A DNA stretch of 64,000 nt from Brevundimonas poindexterae (GCF_020524625.1 NZ_JAIVLL010000003.1:180442-244441); one strand, 5' to 3'; counted from the stretch's first letter, positions 36,206-44,928 are shown. Program-made: numbers and translations. Notes: generated from the sequence alone by a model not told the origin.

Positions 36206-36880
36206 ATGCTGGCGGTCTTCGACATCGACGGCACCCTGGTCGACAGTCGGGCGACGATCCTGAGCGCGACCCGGACCGCGGCGCGGGCCATGGGCCTGCC
36301 CGAGCCGGACTATGAGGTCGTGCGCGGCGGGGTCGGCCTGTCCCTGACCGAGGCCATGGCCCGGCTGGCGCCCGATCTGGGGCCGGAGGAGGTCGATCGC
36401 TATACCGACCACTACAAGGCCGCCTTTGTCGCCATGCACGCCGAGCCGGGGTTCGAGGAGCCGCTCTATGCGGGGGCCATGGACCTGCTGGCAGACCTGA
36501 AGCGGCGGGGCTGGCGCCTGTCGCTGGCGACCGGTCAGTCGCGGCGTGGCGTCGCGCGCAACCTGGCGCGGGCGGGGTGGGCCGACCTGTTCCTGTCCAG
36601 CCACTGCGCCGAGGACGGTCCCGGCAAGCCCGATCCCGCCATGCTGCACGCCGCCATTGCCGCCTGCAGTGCGCGCGGCGAGCAAACCATCATGATCGGC
36701 GACACGGGCCATGATATGCGCATGGCCCGCAACGCCGGGGTCCAGGCCCAGGGCGTGGCCTGGGGCTTCCACACCGAGGCCGAACAGGTCGAGGCGGGTG
36801 CCCATCACGTGGCCGGGACGTTCGACGACCTAGCTCGCCAGCTGGACGCCTTTGCCGCCCGACAGAGGGAGACGACATGA
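36206..36880 (+). CDS. HAD-family phosphatase (phosphoglycolate phosphatase-like)
   Basis: A 224-residue HAD hydrolase with nucleophile motif VFDIDGTLVDSR, motif II SLATGQSRRG, and motif III/IV PGKPDPAMLHAA...MIGDTGHDMRMARNAGV. The cap resembles subfamily IA (Gph/Ppax type). Its ATG directly follows the stop of the upstream synthase, and its stop overlaps the ATP12 start. The substrate is not fixed by sequence. Confidence 0.88.
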   Translation: MLAVFDIDGTLVDSRATILSATRTAARAMGLPEPDYEVVRGGVGLSLTEAMARLAPDLGPEEVDRYTDHYKAAFVAMHAEPGFEEPLYAGAMDLLADLKRRGWRLSLATGQSRRGVARNLARAGWADLFLSSHCAEDGPGKPDPAMLHAAIAACSARGEQTIMIGDTGHDMRMARNAGVQAQGVAWGFHTEAEQVEAGAHHVAGTFDDLARQLDAFAARQRETT

Positions 36881-37638
36881 GCCATATCCCGCCACTGGAC
36901 CCCAATGTCGCCGCCGCGAAGGGCTTTCGCGAGCCCGGTGACCGGCCGAAACGCTTCTGGAAGGCCGCCGGTGTGGCTGCCGTCGAGGGCGGCCATGCCG
37001 TGCAACTGGACGGTCGCACGCCGAAGACGCCGGCGGGCCGCCCGCTGGTCCTGCCGACCGCCGAGGCCGCAGCACGGGTTGCCGCAGAGTGGGATCGCCA
37101 GACCGAGGTGATCGAGCCCGCTACCATGCCCGCCACCCGTCTGGCCTCGACGGCGCTGGATGCCGTCTGCCTGGCGCGCGAGGCCGTAGCGGACGAGATC
37201 GCCGCCTATGCCGGCTCGGACCTGATCTGCTACCCGGCCGAGGCGCCCACCAGCCTGCGCACCCGACAGGATGCCGAATGGGGCCGCTGGCGCGAATGGG
37301 CCGCTGAACACGGCATCCGGCTGGAACCCGGATCGGGCATCGTCCATCGTCCCCAGTCGCCCGAGGCCTTGGCCCGGGTGAAGGCGCTGGCGCTGGAGCT
37401 CGACGACTTTGCCCTCACCGGTCTGGCCTCGCTGGTGCCCATGTACGGCTCGGCGGTGCTGGCGCTGGCGGTGCTGAAGGGCGCCCTGACCGGAGATCAG
37501 GCCCACGACCTCAGCCGGCTGGACGAGGCGTTTCAGGAAAGCCAGTGGGGCGTCGATGCGGAGGCCGCCGAGCGCACCGCCGCCATGCGCGCAGAGGCCC
37601 TCGAGATCGACGCCTGGTTCCGGGCGCTGGGTCTGTAG
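36877..37638 (+). CDS. ATP12-family F1-ATPase assembly chaperone
   Basis: A 253-residue ATP12 homologue. It contains RPKRFWKAAGVAAVEGGHAVQLDGRTPKTPAGRPLVLPT, AEWDRQTEVIEPATMPATRLASTALD, a DLICYPAEAP motif and a C-terminal EAFQESQWGVDAEAAERTA. In mitochondria ATP12 protects the F1 alpha subunit before assembly; a similar role is inferred here. It is the last gene of the crcB operon (ATGA overlap) and converges with the glutaredoxin-MauE gene. Confidence 0.9.
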   Translation: MSHIPPLDPNVAAAKGFREPGDRPKRFWKAAGVAAVEGGHAVQLDGRTPKTPAGRPLVLPTAEAAARVAAEWDRQTEVIEPATMPATRLASTALDAVCLAREAVADEIAAYAGSDLICYPAEAPTSLRTRQDAEWGRWREWAAEHGIRLEPGSGIVHRPQSPEALARVKALALELDDFALTGLASLVPMYGSAVLALAVLKGALTGDQAHDLSRLDEAFQESQWGVDAEAAERTAAMRAEALEIDAWFRALGL

Positions 37639-37649
37639 GGAGCGGGGCC

Positions 37650-38393
37650 CTAGAAGGCCATCGCGGCCATCCAGACGGCCATGCCGACCATCATGACGTT
37701 CTCGGTCAACGAGACGAAGCCCAGCGGCACGTTCGACCCGCCGCCGACGCAGGCGCATTTCAGCTCGCGCTTGTCGATATAGACTGCCTTGAAGACGGAG
37801 GCCGCGCCAATGCCGCCGATGAACAGGGCGACCGGCACCGACAGCCACGTCAGCACGCCGGCCAGCATCAGCACGCCGGCCAGCAGCTCGGCGAAGGGAT
37901 AGACGTAGCCGTACGGGACCCAGCGACGCGCCAGCAGGTCGTAGTTGAGGAACATCGACGAAAAGCTCTCCACGTCCTGCAGCTTGAGCATGGCCAGCAG
38001 ACACATGGCGGTGGCGATGAAGTTCGGCAGCACATGCCAGGTGATCCCGCCGGTGGTCAGGGCATCAATGGCCAAGGCGATCAGGGCGGCCACGGCGAAG
38101 ACGGCGAGGACAGGGATGTAGCTGGTGCTGCCGGGCTCGGCGACCGGCCAGCCGGAATGGCGGCGCAGATCGTCCCAGCCGCCGATCCTCTGGCCGTCAA
38201 TGAAGGTCTGGGGCGTGGTCTTCACGCCGTGCTCGGCCTTGAAGGCGTCGGTCTGCTCCCGCGTGGTAAGGTGGCGGTCATCGACCGTGTAGCCCTTCTG
38301 TTTGAGCAGCCAGAGCGACTTGAGGCCATACGGGCAGACATGGCCGGGCATGACCATGCGATAGAGGGTGGCGGTGCGGGGGGATTGGGTCAT
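37650..38393 (-). CDS. Glutaredoxin-MauE/DoxX membrane redox fusion protein
   Basis: A 247-residue protein. Residues 1-80 are a glutaredoxin domain (ATLYRMVMPGHVCPYGLKSLWLLKQKGYTVDDRHLTT, with CPYG as the redox site), and residues about 95-245 are a MauE/DoxX-type membrane domain with four helices. An additional KCACVGGG motif lies between helices 3 and 4, next to a probable membrane-side thiol pair. The fusion suggests electron transfer through the membrane for periplasmic disulphide reduction or methylamine-type enzyme maturation; the target is unknown. ATG at 38393. The repeat-rich gap begins immediately upstream. Confidence 0.8.
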   Translation of the reverse strand: MTQSPRTATLYRMVMPGHVCPYGLKSLWLLKQKGYTVDDRHLTTREQTDAFKAEHGVKTTPQTFIDGQRIGGWDDLRRHSGWPVAEPGSTSYIPVLAVFAVAALIALAIDALTTGGITWHVLPNFIATAMCLLAMLKLQDVESFSSMFLNYDLLARRWVPYGYVYPFAELLAGVLMLAGVLTWLSVPVALFIGGIGAASVFKAVYIDKRELKCACVGGGSNVPLGFVSLTENVMMVGMAVWMAAMAF

Positions 38394-38451
38394 GACAGGG
38401 AAGCGGAGCAGTGGGGCGCGGGTTCCATCTGCGGAGCGGCCGGTTTGGTCG

Positions 38452-38549
38452 CGAAAACACCGTCTGAACCGTCTGAATAGTCTGAAACGCGGGACGGTCT
38501 GGAACTCAGACGGTCGAAAACACCGTCTGAACCGTCTGAATGGTCTGAA
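38452..38549. repeat. 9-bp tandem repeats inside a 63-bp direct repeat
   Basis: Two 35-bp copies (38452-38486 and 38515-38549) differ at only one base and are offset by 63 bp, which is 7 x 9. Each contains three 9-bp units with core NGTCTGAA: at 38461, 38470, 38479 and at 38524, 38533, 38542. An inverted CAGACGG half-site lies between them at 38507-38513. The array lies 59-156 bases upstream of the glutaredoxin-MauE ATG. It is iteron-like; function unknown. The bases on either side (38394-38451 and 38550-38707) hold no gene. Confidence 0.75.
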
Positions 38550-38707
38550 GTCACGCTCGCGTCCTCCGGTGGCTTGGGCAACCGGGCAGTATGGATGAGG
38601 CGCTGACCCGGTCGGGAAGACCGGTGTGGGAGAGGGCAGGGGTGTTGAAAGGGCGGACGAATTCGGGCGCGGTCGTGATGGTGGAGGCGTTCGACCTGAC
38701 ACGAGGT

Positions 38708-38890
38708 CCTTCTCCCCTTGCGGGAGAAGGTGGGCCGCGAGAGCGGCTCGGATGAGGGGTCTCTCAGCCGGATGACGAGAAGTCCACATCGCCCGGCCAA
38801 TTCCGATCAAACCGCAGCGCGACCCCTCATCCGCCCCCTTCTCAGGGGGCACCCGTCGGGCGTCGCCCCCCACCCGCAAGGGGAGAAGGG
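38708..38890. repeat. Inverted pair of a dispersed palindromic repeat
   Basis: Arm one (38708-38760, beginning CCTTCTCCCCTTGCGGGAGA) and arm two (38822-38890, its inverted relative ending CGCAAGGGGAGAAGGG) face each other across 61 bases. Each arm is itself partly palindromic (CTTCTCCC/GGGAGAAG) and includes the GATGAGGGG/CCCCTCATC block. This is the look of a common alphaproteobacterial REP-like or MITE-derived element. It sits between queA and the 9-bp repeats in the gene-free gap. Confidence 0.7.
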
Positions 38891-38907
38891 TCAGGTGGGC
38901 GGGGGTA

Positions 38908-39963
38908 TCAACCCCGGAACAGCAGGCTGCCGTCACCGTAGGAGTAGAACCGGTAGCCGGTCGCGATGGCGTGGGCGTAGGCGGCCTTCATCGTGTCGGT
39001 GCCGGCAAAGGCCGAAACCAGCATGAACAGGGTCGACTTTGGCAGGTGGAAATTGGTCATCAGCACGTCGACCGCGCGGAAGCGGTAGCCCGGCGTGATG
39101 AAGATGGCGGTATCGCCGTGGAAGGCCCGGACGGTGCCGTCCGCGTCCGTGGCCGATTCCAGCAGGCGCAGGCTGGTGGTGCCGACGCAGACGATGCGAC
39201 CGCCTGCAGCGCGCACGCGGTTCAGCGCCTCGGCCGTGTCGGCTGAGACCTCTCCCCATTCGCTGTGCATGCGGTGCTCGGCGATGTCATCGACCTTGAC
39301 CGGCAGGAAGGTCCCGGCGCCCACGTGCAGGGTGACGGCATGGGTCGAGGCGCCCTTCGCCCGGATTGCATCCAGCAGGGCCTGGGTGAAATGCAGGCCG
39401 GCGGTGGGCGCCGCGACCGAGCCGTCATGCTCCGCATAGACGGTCTGGTAGTCCGAGCGGTCGCGGTCGTCCTCGGCGCGCTTTGCGGCGATATAGGGGG
39501 GCAGGGGCATGACCCCCACCGCGCGGATGGCGTCATCGAGTGCGGGACCGGCCCGGTCGAAGCGCAGAGTGATCAGGCCGTTGTCGCCCTTTGAGACCAC
39601 GGCCGCCTCGAGATGCTCGAAGGCGATGCGGTCGCCGGGCTTGATGCGCTTGCCGGGCTTCATGAAGGCGGACCAGACATCGGGCGCATCGCGATGATGA
39701 AGCGTGGCCTCGACCGCGACGCTGAGGGTCTCCCCCTCCGGCCCGACGCGGTGGCGGCTCCCGGCCAGACGGGCCGGTATGACCCGGGTGTCGTTGAAAA
39801 CGAGGGCGTCGCCGGGCCGAAGGAAGTCCGGCAGGTCGCGCACGATCCGGTCCTCGATCCCTCCCTCGCGCACCACCAGCAGCCGGGCGGAATCGCGCGG
39901 TTCGACCGGTCGCAGGGCGATACGGTCCTCGGGCAGGTCGAAGTCGAAATCGGCGGTCTTCAT
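38908..39963 (-). CDS. queA: S-adenosylmethionine:tRNA ribosyltransferase-isomerase
   Basis: A 351-residue QueA, which adds the ribosyl group of SAM to preQ1-tRNA to form epoxyqueuosine. It begins [31 protein letters not shown] and contains [63 protein letters not shown] and the final [23 protein letters not shown] 39963 is preceded by an in-frame extension that lacks homology. No queG gene (last step) is in the window. Confidence 0.95.
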   Translation of the reverse strand: MKTADFDFDLPEDRIALRPVEPRDSARLLVVREGGIEDRIVRDLPDFLRPGDALVFNDTRVIPARLAGSRHRVGPEGETLSVAVEATLHHRDAPDVWSAFMKPGKRIKPGDRIAFEHLEAAVVSKGDNGLITLRFDRAGPALDDAIRAVGVMPLPPYIAAKRAEDDRDRSDYQTVYAEHDGSVAAPTAGLHFTQALLDAIRAKGASTHAVTLHVGAGTFLPVKVDDIAEHRMHSEWGEVSADTAEALNRVRAAGGRIVCVGTTSLRLLESATDADGTVRAFHGDTAIFITPGYRFRAVDVLMTNFHLPKSTLFMLVSAFAGTDTMKAAYAHAIATGYRFYSYGDGSLLFRG

Positions 39964-40020
39964 GCGGCGGCGGTTTTGGTCACGCCGGCACCCTCGGGTC
40001 AAGCCGGGGCCGTGGAGGGC

Positions 40021-40035
40021 TTAAGGGTTGCTTCA
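40021..40035. promoter_or_regulatory. Near-match to a CtrA binding site
   Basis: TTAA-N7-TTCA matches the Caulobacter CtrA consensus TTAA-N7-TTAA at seven of eight bases and lies 24 bases upstream of the ATG at 40059. One mismatch and the short motif make this tentative. Confidence 0.25.
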
Positions 40036-40058
40036 GGGCTTTTCGCCCATAAGTCCCT

Positions 40059-41519
40059 ATGACTGTTACACTTCCCAGACTGGCGGACGGCGCGGAACTG
40101 ACGGCCTGGGACAGCCTCAGGCGGGCGGTGTGGCTGTTCGATCCGGAGACCTGCTTTGGCGTCTATGCCAACAGCGCGGCGCTGGCCCTGTGGGGTGCGG
40201 CCGATCTGGAAGAGCTTCTGGCCCGGGATTTTTCCGCGCTTTCGCCGGCGGTGAGGGCGCGGACGGACCGTCTGAGGTCGGTCACGGCGGGCGGTGACAG
40301 TGTGCAGGAACGCTGGACCTTCTATCCCAAGGGCCAGCCGTTGACGGTCAAGGCGATGATCTCGACGGTCACCCTGGATGACGGCCGCCGTGTCCTGCTG
40401 TTCGAGGCTACCGAGACCGAGGTCGGCGAAGAGGAACGCCGCGCGGTCGAGGCGCTGCGCCATTCGGCCGGACCGGTCGCCCTGTTCGACGCCGGGGACG
40501 CGGTTCTCTTCGCCAATCCGGGAGCCTTTGCGACCTATGGCGAGGGCGTCGGTCTGGTCGCGCGGTTTGCGGAGGCCGAAGACGGCCGTGCCGTGCTGCA
40601 GACCGCAATCGACGGGCAGGCAACCGACGCGGTTCATCGCATGATCACGCGCGAGGGCCCCCGCTGGCATCACATCGACTGTCGACCTGTGCTGGATCCC
40701 GTGACGGGGGCCGTCAGCGTGCTGCTGAACGAACGGGACGTGACCGACCGGGTCGAGGCCGAGGCCGCCCGCGCCGCCGCCGAGCAGAAGGTGGCCATGG
40801 CCGAGGCGCGACAGGCCTTCCTCAGCCAGATGTCGCACGAGCTGCGTACGCCGCTGAACGCCGTGATGGGTTTTGCCGATGTACTGGCTGGGGCGGGTCT
40901 GCAGCCCGAGCAGGCGGGCCATGTGGGGCGCATCCGCGCGGCGGGCCAGACGCTGCATGTCGTGCTGGAACAGATGATCGACCTGTCGCACCGCGACGAC
41001 TGGGGTACTCCGCTTGATATGGAGGCCCCGACAACGCCGGAATCGGCTGCGACCCCCGATACGACGTCCTCGCCCGAAGCGTTCGTCGCGGACGAGGATG
41101 AGGGGCGCGCCATGGTTGTCCTCTATGTCGATGACAATGAGAGCAACCGGGTGCTGGTCTCGACCCTGCTGGCCGCGCAGGGCGTGATCTGCGAGACCGC
41201 CGACGACGGAGCGCAGGGGGTCGAGGCGGCCCGGCGCGGCGGGTGGGATGTGATCCTCATGGACATCCAGATGCCGGTGATGGACGGGGTCGAGGCCGCG
41301 CGCCGCATTCGCGCGCTGGACAGCGAGGTCGCGGCGACGCCGATCATTGCCCTGACGGCCAATACCCTGCCCGAACAGGTGCAGCAGTATTTCGCCGTCG
41401 GCATGGACGACTGTATCGCCAAGCCCCTGGACGCCGCCGGGATGTTTGAAAAGCTGTTCACCCAGGCCAGCCGCCCCTGGCGCGAAGACTGGCAGGCGCA
41501 CCGTGCCGTGGCGGCCTAG
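40059..41519 (+). CDS. PAS-HisKA-receiver protein lacking the HATPase domain
   Basis: A 486-residue protein with two PAS-like domains (about residues 20-120 and 130-230), a linker helix, a HisKA dimerisation/phospho-acceptor domain with H260 in LSQMSHELRTPLNAVMGFA, and a receiver (353-470) with acidic pocket DD at 358-359, phospho-acceptor D402 in ILMDIQMPVMDG and the conserved lysine K455. Between the HisKA (ending about 312) and the receiver there is only a 40-residue Ser/Thr/Pro/Glu linker; the N, G1 and G2 boxes of HATPase_c are absent. It cannot autophosphorylate in the usual way, so it may act as a phosphorelay shuttle or a partner for another kinase. It is soluble (no membrane segments). 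The open frame is continuous, so this is not a sequence frameshift. Confidence 0.88.
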   Translation: MTVTLPRLADGAELTAWDSLRRAVWLFDPETCFGVYANSAALALWGAADLEELLARDFSALSPAVRARTDRLRSVTAGGDSVQERWTFYPKGQPLTVKAMISTVTLDDGRRVLLFEATETEVGEEERRAVEALRHSAGPVALFDAGDAVLFANPGAFATYGEGVGLVARFAEAEDGRAVLQTAIDGQATDAVHRMITREGPRWHHIDCRPVLDPVTGAVSVLLNERDVTDRVEAEAARAAAEQKVAMAEARQAFLSQMSHELRTPLNAVMGFADVLAGAGLQPEQAGHVGRIRAAGQTLHVVLEQMIDLSHRDDWGTPLDMEAPTTPESAATPDTTSSPEAFVADEDEGRAMVVLYVDDNESNRVLVSTLLAAQGVICETADDGAQGVEAARRGGWDVILMDIQMPVMDGVEAARRIRALDSEVAATPIIALTANTLPEQVQQYFAVGMDDCIAKPLDAAGMFEKLFTQASRPWREDWQAHRAVAA

Positions 41520-41977
41520 TCCCCCGTCGGCGGATTGCGCTCCAGATCGGCGATCAGGGTCTCCATCTCGTCAATCTCGCGGCGCTGCGCCTCGATGATG
41601 CCGTCGGCCAGTTCGCGGACGCGCGGGTCACGGATGTTGGCCCGCTCGCTGGTCAGGATGGCGATCGAATGGTGGGGGATCATGGCGCGCATGTAGGAGA
41701 CGTCGCCCACGGTGGCCTGGCTGCGGACCAGCCAGAGGCTGCCGGCGAAGACGATCACCGCGCCGCCGACGATGGCCAGATTGACGGCGCGCTCCTTGTA
41801 CATCGACCACATGAAGCCGAGCATCACCACGGCCATGGTCGCGCCCATCAGCAGCGCCATGTAGAGGCGGGTCTCGCTGAAGTGGACGTGGCTCCACTGG
41901 TATGTGTTCAGATACATCAGGCCGTACATGATCACGGTCGAGGCGGCGATCATGCCGGCGAAGCGCCGGTAGGTCAT
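41516..41977 (-). CDS. DUF305-domain membrane protein
   Basis: A 153-residue protein with three hydrophobic helices in the first 90 residues and a C-terminal DUF305 four-helix (ferritin-like) segment marked by VSYMRAMIPHHSIAILTSERANIRDPRVRELADGI. The HH motif is the putative metal site. DUF305 proteins are often near copper or metal-resistance genes. ATG 41977 is preceded by GGAGG; another ATG lies five codons upstream. Confidence 0.85.
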   Translation of the reverse strand: MTYRRFAGMIAASTVIMYGLMYLNTYQWSHVHFSETRLYMALLMGATMAVVMLGFMWSMYKERAVNLAIVGGAVIVFAGSLWLVRSQATVGDVSYMRAMIPHHSIAILTSERANIRDPRVRELADGIIEAQRREIDEMETLIADLERNPPTGD

Positions 41978-42070
41978 TGGACGGTCCTCCATTCCTCTCG
42001 TGCAGGAACAATGACCGCAGGCCGGGTTCGATCCGGCTGAACCGTCGCTCGTCCGGCGTGTTCACTTGCC

Positions 42071-42541
42071 ATGCGACATCTGAACCTGCTCCCCTCGCTC
42101 GTGATCGGCGCCGTTGCCGGCTCGCGGTCCATGACTCCCGGTGCCCTGATCGCGGGGGCGGGCCTGATGGGTCTGAGAACCCCCGGCCGCCCGGCGGGGC
42201 TGGGCAGTCGCGTCGGCAAGGTCGCCGCGCTGGTACTGGGACTGGGCGAACTGCTGGGCGACAAGCAAACGTCCGCGCCGGATCGCACCGAGCCCGGCGC
42301 GCTGATGGCACGGGCCCTGAGCGCCTGTATGGCCGGCATGGCGCTGGCGCCCCGCGGACGGGCCCGGCTGGGCGGCCTGCTGGCTGTAGCGGCCGCTGTG
42401 CCAGCGGCGTTCGTTGGCCTCAAGGCCCGGGCCCGCTGCACTGAGGCGGTGGGTCCGAAAAAGAGCGCCGTGATCGAGGATGTCGTGGTGGTACTGGGCG
42501 GCCTCGCCTGCGTGGTCATCGCCGCCCGGATCAACCGCTGA
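42071..42541 (+). CDS. DUF4126-like membrane protein
   Basis: A 156-residue mostly hydrophobic protein. The N-terminal AVAGSRSMTPGALIAGAGLMG resembles the start of DUF4126 proteins, and the rest has helices around residues 50-65, 78-92, 97-118 and 135-152. Function unknown. ATG at 42071 is divergent from the DUF305 gene. Confidence 0.65.
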   Translation: MRHLNLLPSLVIGAVAGSRSMTPGALIAGAGLMGLRTPGRPAGLGSRVGKVAALVLGLGELLGDKQTSAPDRTEPGALMARALSACMAGMALAPRGRARLGGLLAVAAAVPAAFVGLKARARCTEAVGPKKSAVIEDVVVVLGGLACVVIAARINR

Positions 42542-42589
42542 ACCGGTCTGGCGTTGACCGGAGCGGCGTTGCGGGTCAAACGCTCGGGC

Positions 42590-44260
42590 ATGCTGCAGAA
42601 CCTCGAAACCCTCGCCCGTGAGGCCCGCTCGTGGCCGTTCGAACAAGCCCGCAATCTTCTGGCCCATGTGCTGAAGAAACGGCTGTCGGACGCCGAGCTG
42701 AATTCGGCCCGGATGCTGATCGATGCGGGCAAGGCGGACGAGGCGCTGGCGACCTTCGAGGCCCTGCAACGGCCGGTGATCCTGGAGACCGGCTATGGCC
42801 CCTCGGGCCTGCCGCACATGGGCACCTTCGGCGAGGTGGCGCGCACGACCATGGTGCGCAACGCCTTTCGCGCGCTGACGGGTGACCATTGGCCCACGCG
42901 GCTGATTGCCTTCTCGGACGACATGGACGGCTTGCGCAAGGTGCCGGACGGCGTACCGAACCCGGAGATGCTGAAGGAAGACCTGCACCTGCCGCTGACG
43001 AAGGTGCGCGATCCGTTCGGCACGCACGACAGTTTCGGCGCCCACAACAATGCGCGTCTGCGGGCCTTCCTCGACAGCTTCGGCTTCGACTATGAGTTCA
43101 TGAGCTCAAGCGAGCAGTATCGCTCGGGCCGGTTCGACGCGACCCTGCTGCGCATGCTGGAGCGCTATGACGCGGTCATGGCCATCATGCTGCCGACGCT
43201 GGGCGAGGAGCGGCGCGCCACCTATTCGCCCTTCCTGCCGATCAGCCCCGTCACCGGCCATGTGCTGCAGGTGCCGACGCTGGAGCGCAATGTCGAGGCG
43301 GGGACCATCGTCTTCGACGACCCGGCCGGCGGGCGCACCGAGGTTCCGGTCACCGGCGGCCATGTGAAGCTGCAGTGGAAGCCTGACTGGGCCATGCGTT
43401 GGACCGCGCTGGACGTCGACTATGAGATGTCGGGCAAGGACCTGATCGAGAGCGTGCGCGAGGCGTCCAAGATCTGCCGGGCGCTGGGCGGCACCCCGCC
43501 GGAGGGCTTCAACTACGAGCTCTTCCTCGACATCGAGGGCAAGAAGATCTCCAAGTCCAAGGGCAACGGCCTGACGATGGACGAGTGGCTGCGCTACGGC
43601 ACGCCCGAGAGCCTCAGCTGGTACATGTTCCAGTCGCCGAAGTCGGCCAAGAGCCTGCACTTCAACGTCATTCCGCGCGCGATCGACGACTATCTCAGCT
43701 TCATCGACCAGTTCCGCACCCAGGAGCCGGCCAAGCGCATGGACAATGCCGTCTGGTCGATCCACGCGGGCGATCCGCCCGAGGTGGCCAGCCCGGTCTC
43801 GTTCAGCCTGCTGCTGAACCTGGTCGGCGTAGCGAATGCCTCGTCGAAGGCGCAGCTGTGGGCCTATTTCGCCAGGTATCTGCCGGACGCGACCCCGGAG
43901 AGCGAGCCGACGCTCGACCGGCTGATGGGGCATGCGCTGAACTACTACGAGGACTTCGTGAAGCCCGCGAAGACCTATCGCGCGCCGACCGAACAGGAGC
44001 GGGCGGCGTTCGAGGACTTGGCGCAGCGGCTGAAGGCCCTGCCGGCCGACACGACCGACGGCGAGGTGATCCAGAACAAGGTCTATGCGGTCGGCAAGGA
44101 ACACGACTTCCAGCCGCTCCGGGCCTGGTTCGCGGCGCTGTATGAAGTGCTGCTGGGCGCCTCGCAGGGCCCGCGCTTCGGCTCGTTCGCCGCGATCTAC
44201 GGCCTGCCCCAGACGATCGAACTGATCGAGAAGGGCGCCCGCGGCGAACTGGCGGGCTAG
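42590..44260 (+). CDS. lysK: Lysyl-tRNA synthetase, class I
   Basis: A 556-residue class I (archaeal-type) LysRS, unrelated to the class II enzyme of E. coli but normal in many alphaproteobacteria. HIGH-like motif is [17 protein letters not shown] and KMSKS-like motif is [18 protein letters not shown]. It charges tRNA-Lys, and the tRNA-Lys(UUU) gene is at 17846. ATG 42590 begins [21 protein letters not shown]; a TTG at 42554 is the other option. A weak ribosome site precedes it. Confidence 0.95.
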   Translation: MLQNLETLAREARSWPFEQARNLLAHVLKKRLSDAELNSARMLIDAGKADEALATFEALQRPVILETGYGPSGLPHMGTFGEVARTTMVRNAFRALTGDHWPTRLIAFSDDMDGLRKVPDGVPNPEMLKEDLHLPLTKVRDPFGTHDSFGAHNNARLRAFLDSFGFDYEFMSSSEQYRSGRFDATLLRMLERYDAVMAIMLPTLGEERRATYSPFLPISPVTGHVLQVPTLERNVEAGTIVFDDPAGGRTEVPVTGGHVKLQWKPDWAMRWTALDVDYEMSGKDLIESVREASKICRALGGTPPEGFNYELFLDIEGKKISKSKGNGLTMDEWLRYGTPESLSWYMFQSPKSAKSLHFNVIPRAIDDYLSFIDQFRTQEPAKRMDNAVWSIHAGDPPEVASPVSFSLLLNLVGVANASSKAQLWAYFARYLPDATPESEPTLDRLMGHALNYYEDFVKPAKTYRAPTEQERAAFEDLAQRLKALPADTTDGEVIQNKVYAVGKEHDFQPLRAWFAALYEVLLGASQGPRFGSFAAIYGLPQTIELIEKGARGELAG

Positions 44261-44309
44261 CGCTCAAGCAGCGAGCGACCGCGTCGCGAGCGGTAGCGCA
44301 CTCATAAAG

Positions 44310-44336
44310 ATGAACCGAAAACAACAACCGGTTCAT
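44310..44336. promoter_or_regulatory. 8-bp inverted repeat between lysK and the SH3 gene
   Basis: ATGAACCG (44310-44317), 11 bases, CGGTTCAT (44329-44336). The arms are perfect. There is no T-run after it, so it is more likely an operator for the SH3 gene than a terminator. The 136 bases between lysK and that gene otherwise show no gene. Confidence 0.35.
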
Positions 44337-44396
44337 GGGAGCCTTTGTGTCCGGCTGCGCATTTTTACGGCATCGACCCCAGTAGAGGAGTGAGTC

Positions 44397-44867
44397 ATGT
44401 CGAAGATGATCAAACAGGCCCTGATGGCCGGTGCGGCCGTGATGGCGGTCTCGGCCCTGCCCGGCGTGGCCAGTGCCCAGTCGGCGAACGGCATCACCAA
44501 CTGCGACGCCCCGGGCGGTCGCCAGCAGGCCGGTGCCGTGATCGGCGGCGTGCTGGGCGCCCTGGCCGGCAGCCAGATTTCGGACAATGAGCGTGAACTG
44601 GGTGCTGTGGCCGGTGCGGCCGCGGGGGCTGCGGCCGGCTCCTACATCGGCTGCCAGCAGCAGCGTGACCGGGCCCGCCAGGCGCCTGCCGCCTCCAGTT
44701 CGCTGCGCGCCACGACCAATCTGCGGGTCCGCTCGGGCCCCGGCACCAACTATCGCCAGATCGGCAGCCTGAGCGCCGGCCAGTCGGTGCAGGCTACCGG
44801 CTCGCAGGGCGAGTGGGTCCAGCTGAGCAACGGCGGCTGGGTCAGCGCCCACTATCTGACCTACTGA
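44397..44867 (+). CDS. Secreted glycine-zipper and SH3-domain protein
   Basis: A 156-residue exported protein. Signal peptide residues 1-27 (MAVSALPGVASAQ), then a glycine-zipper 2TM-like region (AGAVIGGVLGALAGSQISDNERELGAVAGAAAGAAAGSYIG) and a bacterial SH3 domain (TTNLRVRSGPGTNYRQIGSLSAGQSVQATGSQGEWVQL). Such proteins bind peptidoglycan or the outer membrane. Ribosome site GAGGAG before the ATG. Confidence 0.85.
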   Translation: MSKMIKQALMAGAAVMAVSALPGVASAQSANGITNCDAPGGRQQAGAVIGGVLGALAGSQISDNERELGAVAGAAAGAAAGSYIGCQQQRDRARQAPAASSSLRATTNLRVRSGPGTNYRQIGSLSAGQSVQATGSQGEWVQLSNGGWVSAHYLTY

Positions 44868-44891
44868 TCGCCGACAGAGCGTGACAGGAAG

Positions 44892-44923
44892 CGGGGCGTG
44901 TCCGGACGGGCGCGCCCCGTTTT
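44892..44923. terminator. Rho-independent terminator between convergent genes
   Basis: A 7-bp GC stem CGGGGCG (44892-44898) and CGCCCCG (44913-44919) followed by TTTT lies between the SH3 gene and the convergent S24 regulator. Confidence 0.65.
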
Positions 44924-44928
44924 CGTGC

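Noticed and set aside
37636..37652. TAGGG/CCCTA dyad containing the two stop codons of atp12 and the MauE-fusion gene
   Set aside because: The arms are only 5 bp without a T-run, so a terminator call is not justified.
38500..38530. GGAAC within the repeat array as an EcfG promoter
   Set aside because: No CGTT lies at the right distance, and the GGAAC is part of the repeat structure.
38461..38549. ACCGTCTGAA resembles the Neisseria DNA uptake sequence GCCGTCTGAA
   Set aside because: The organism is clearly not Neisseria, the first base differs, and the motif occurs as a local phased array rather than as scattered copies.
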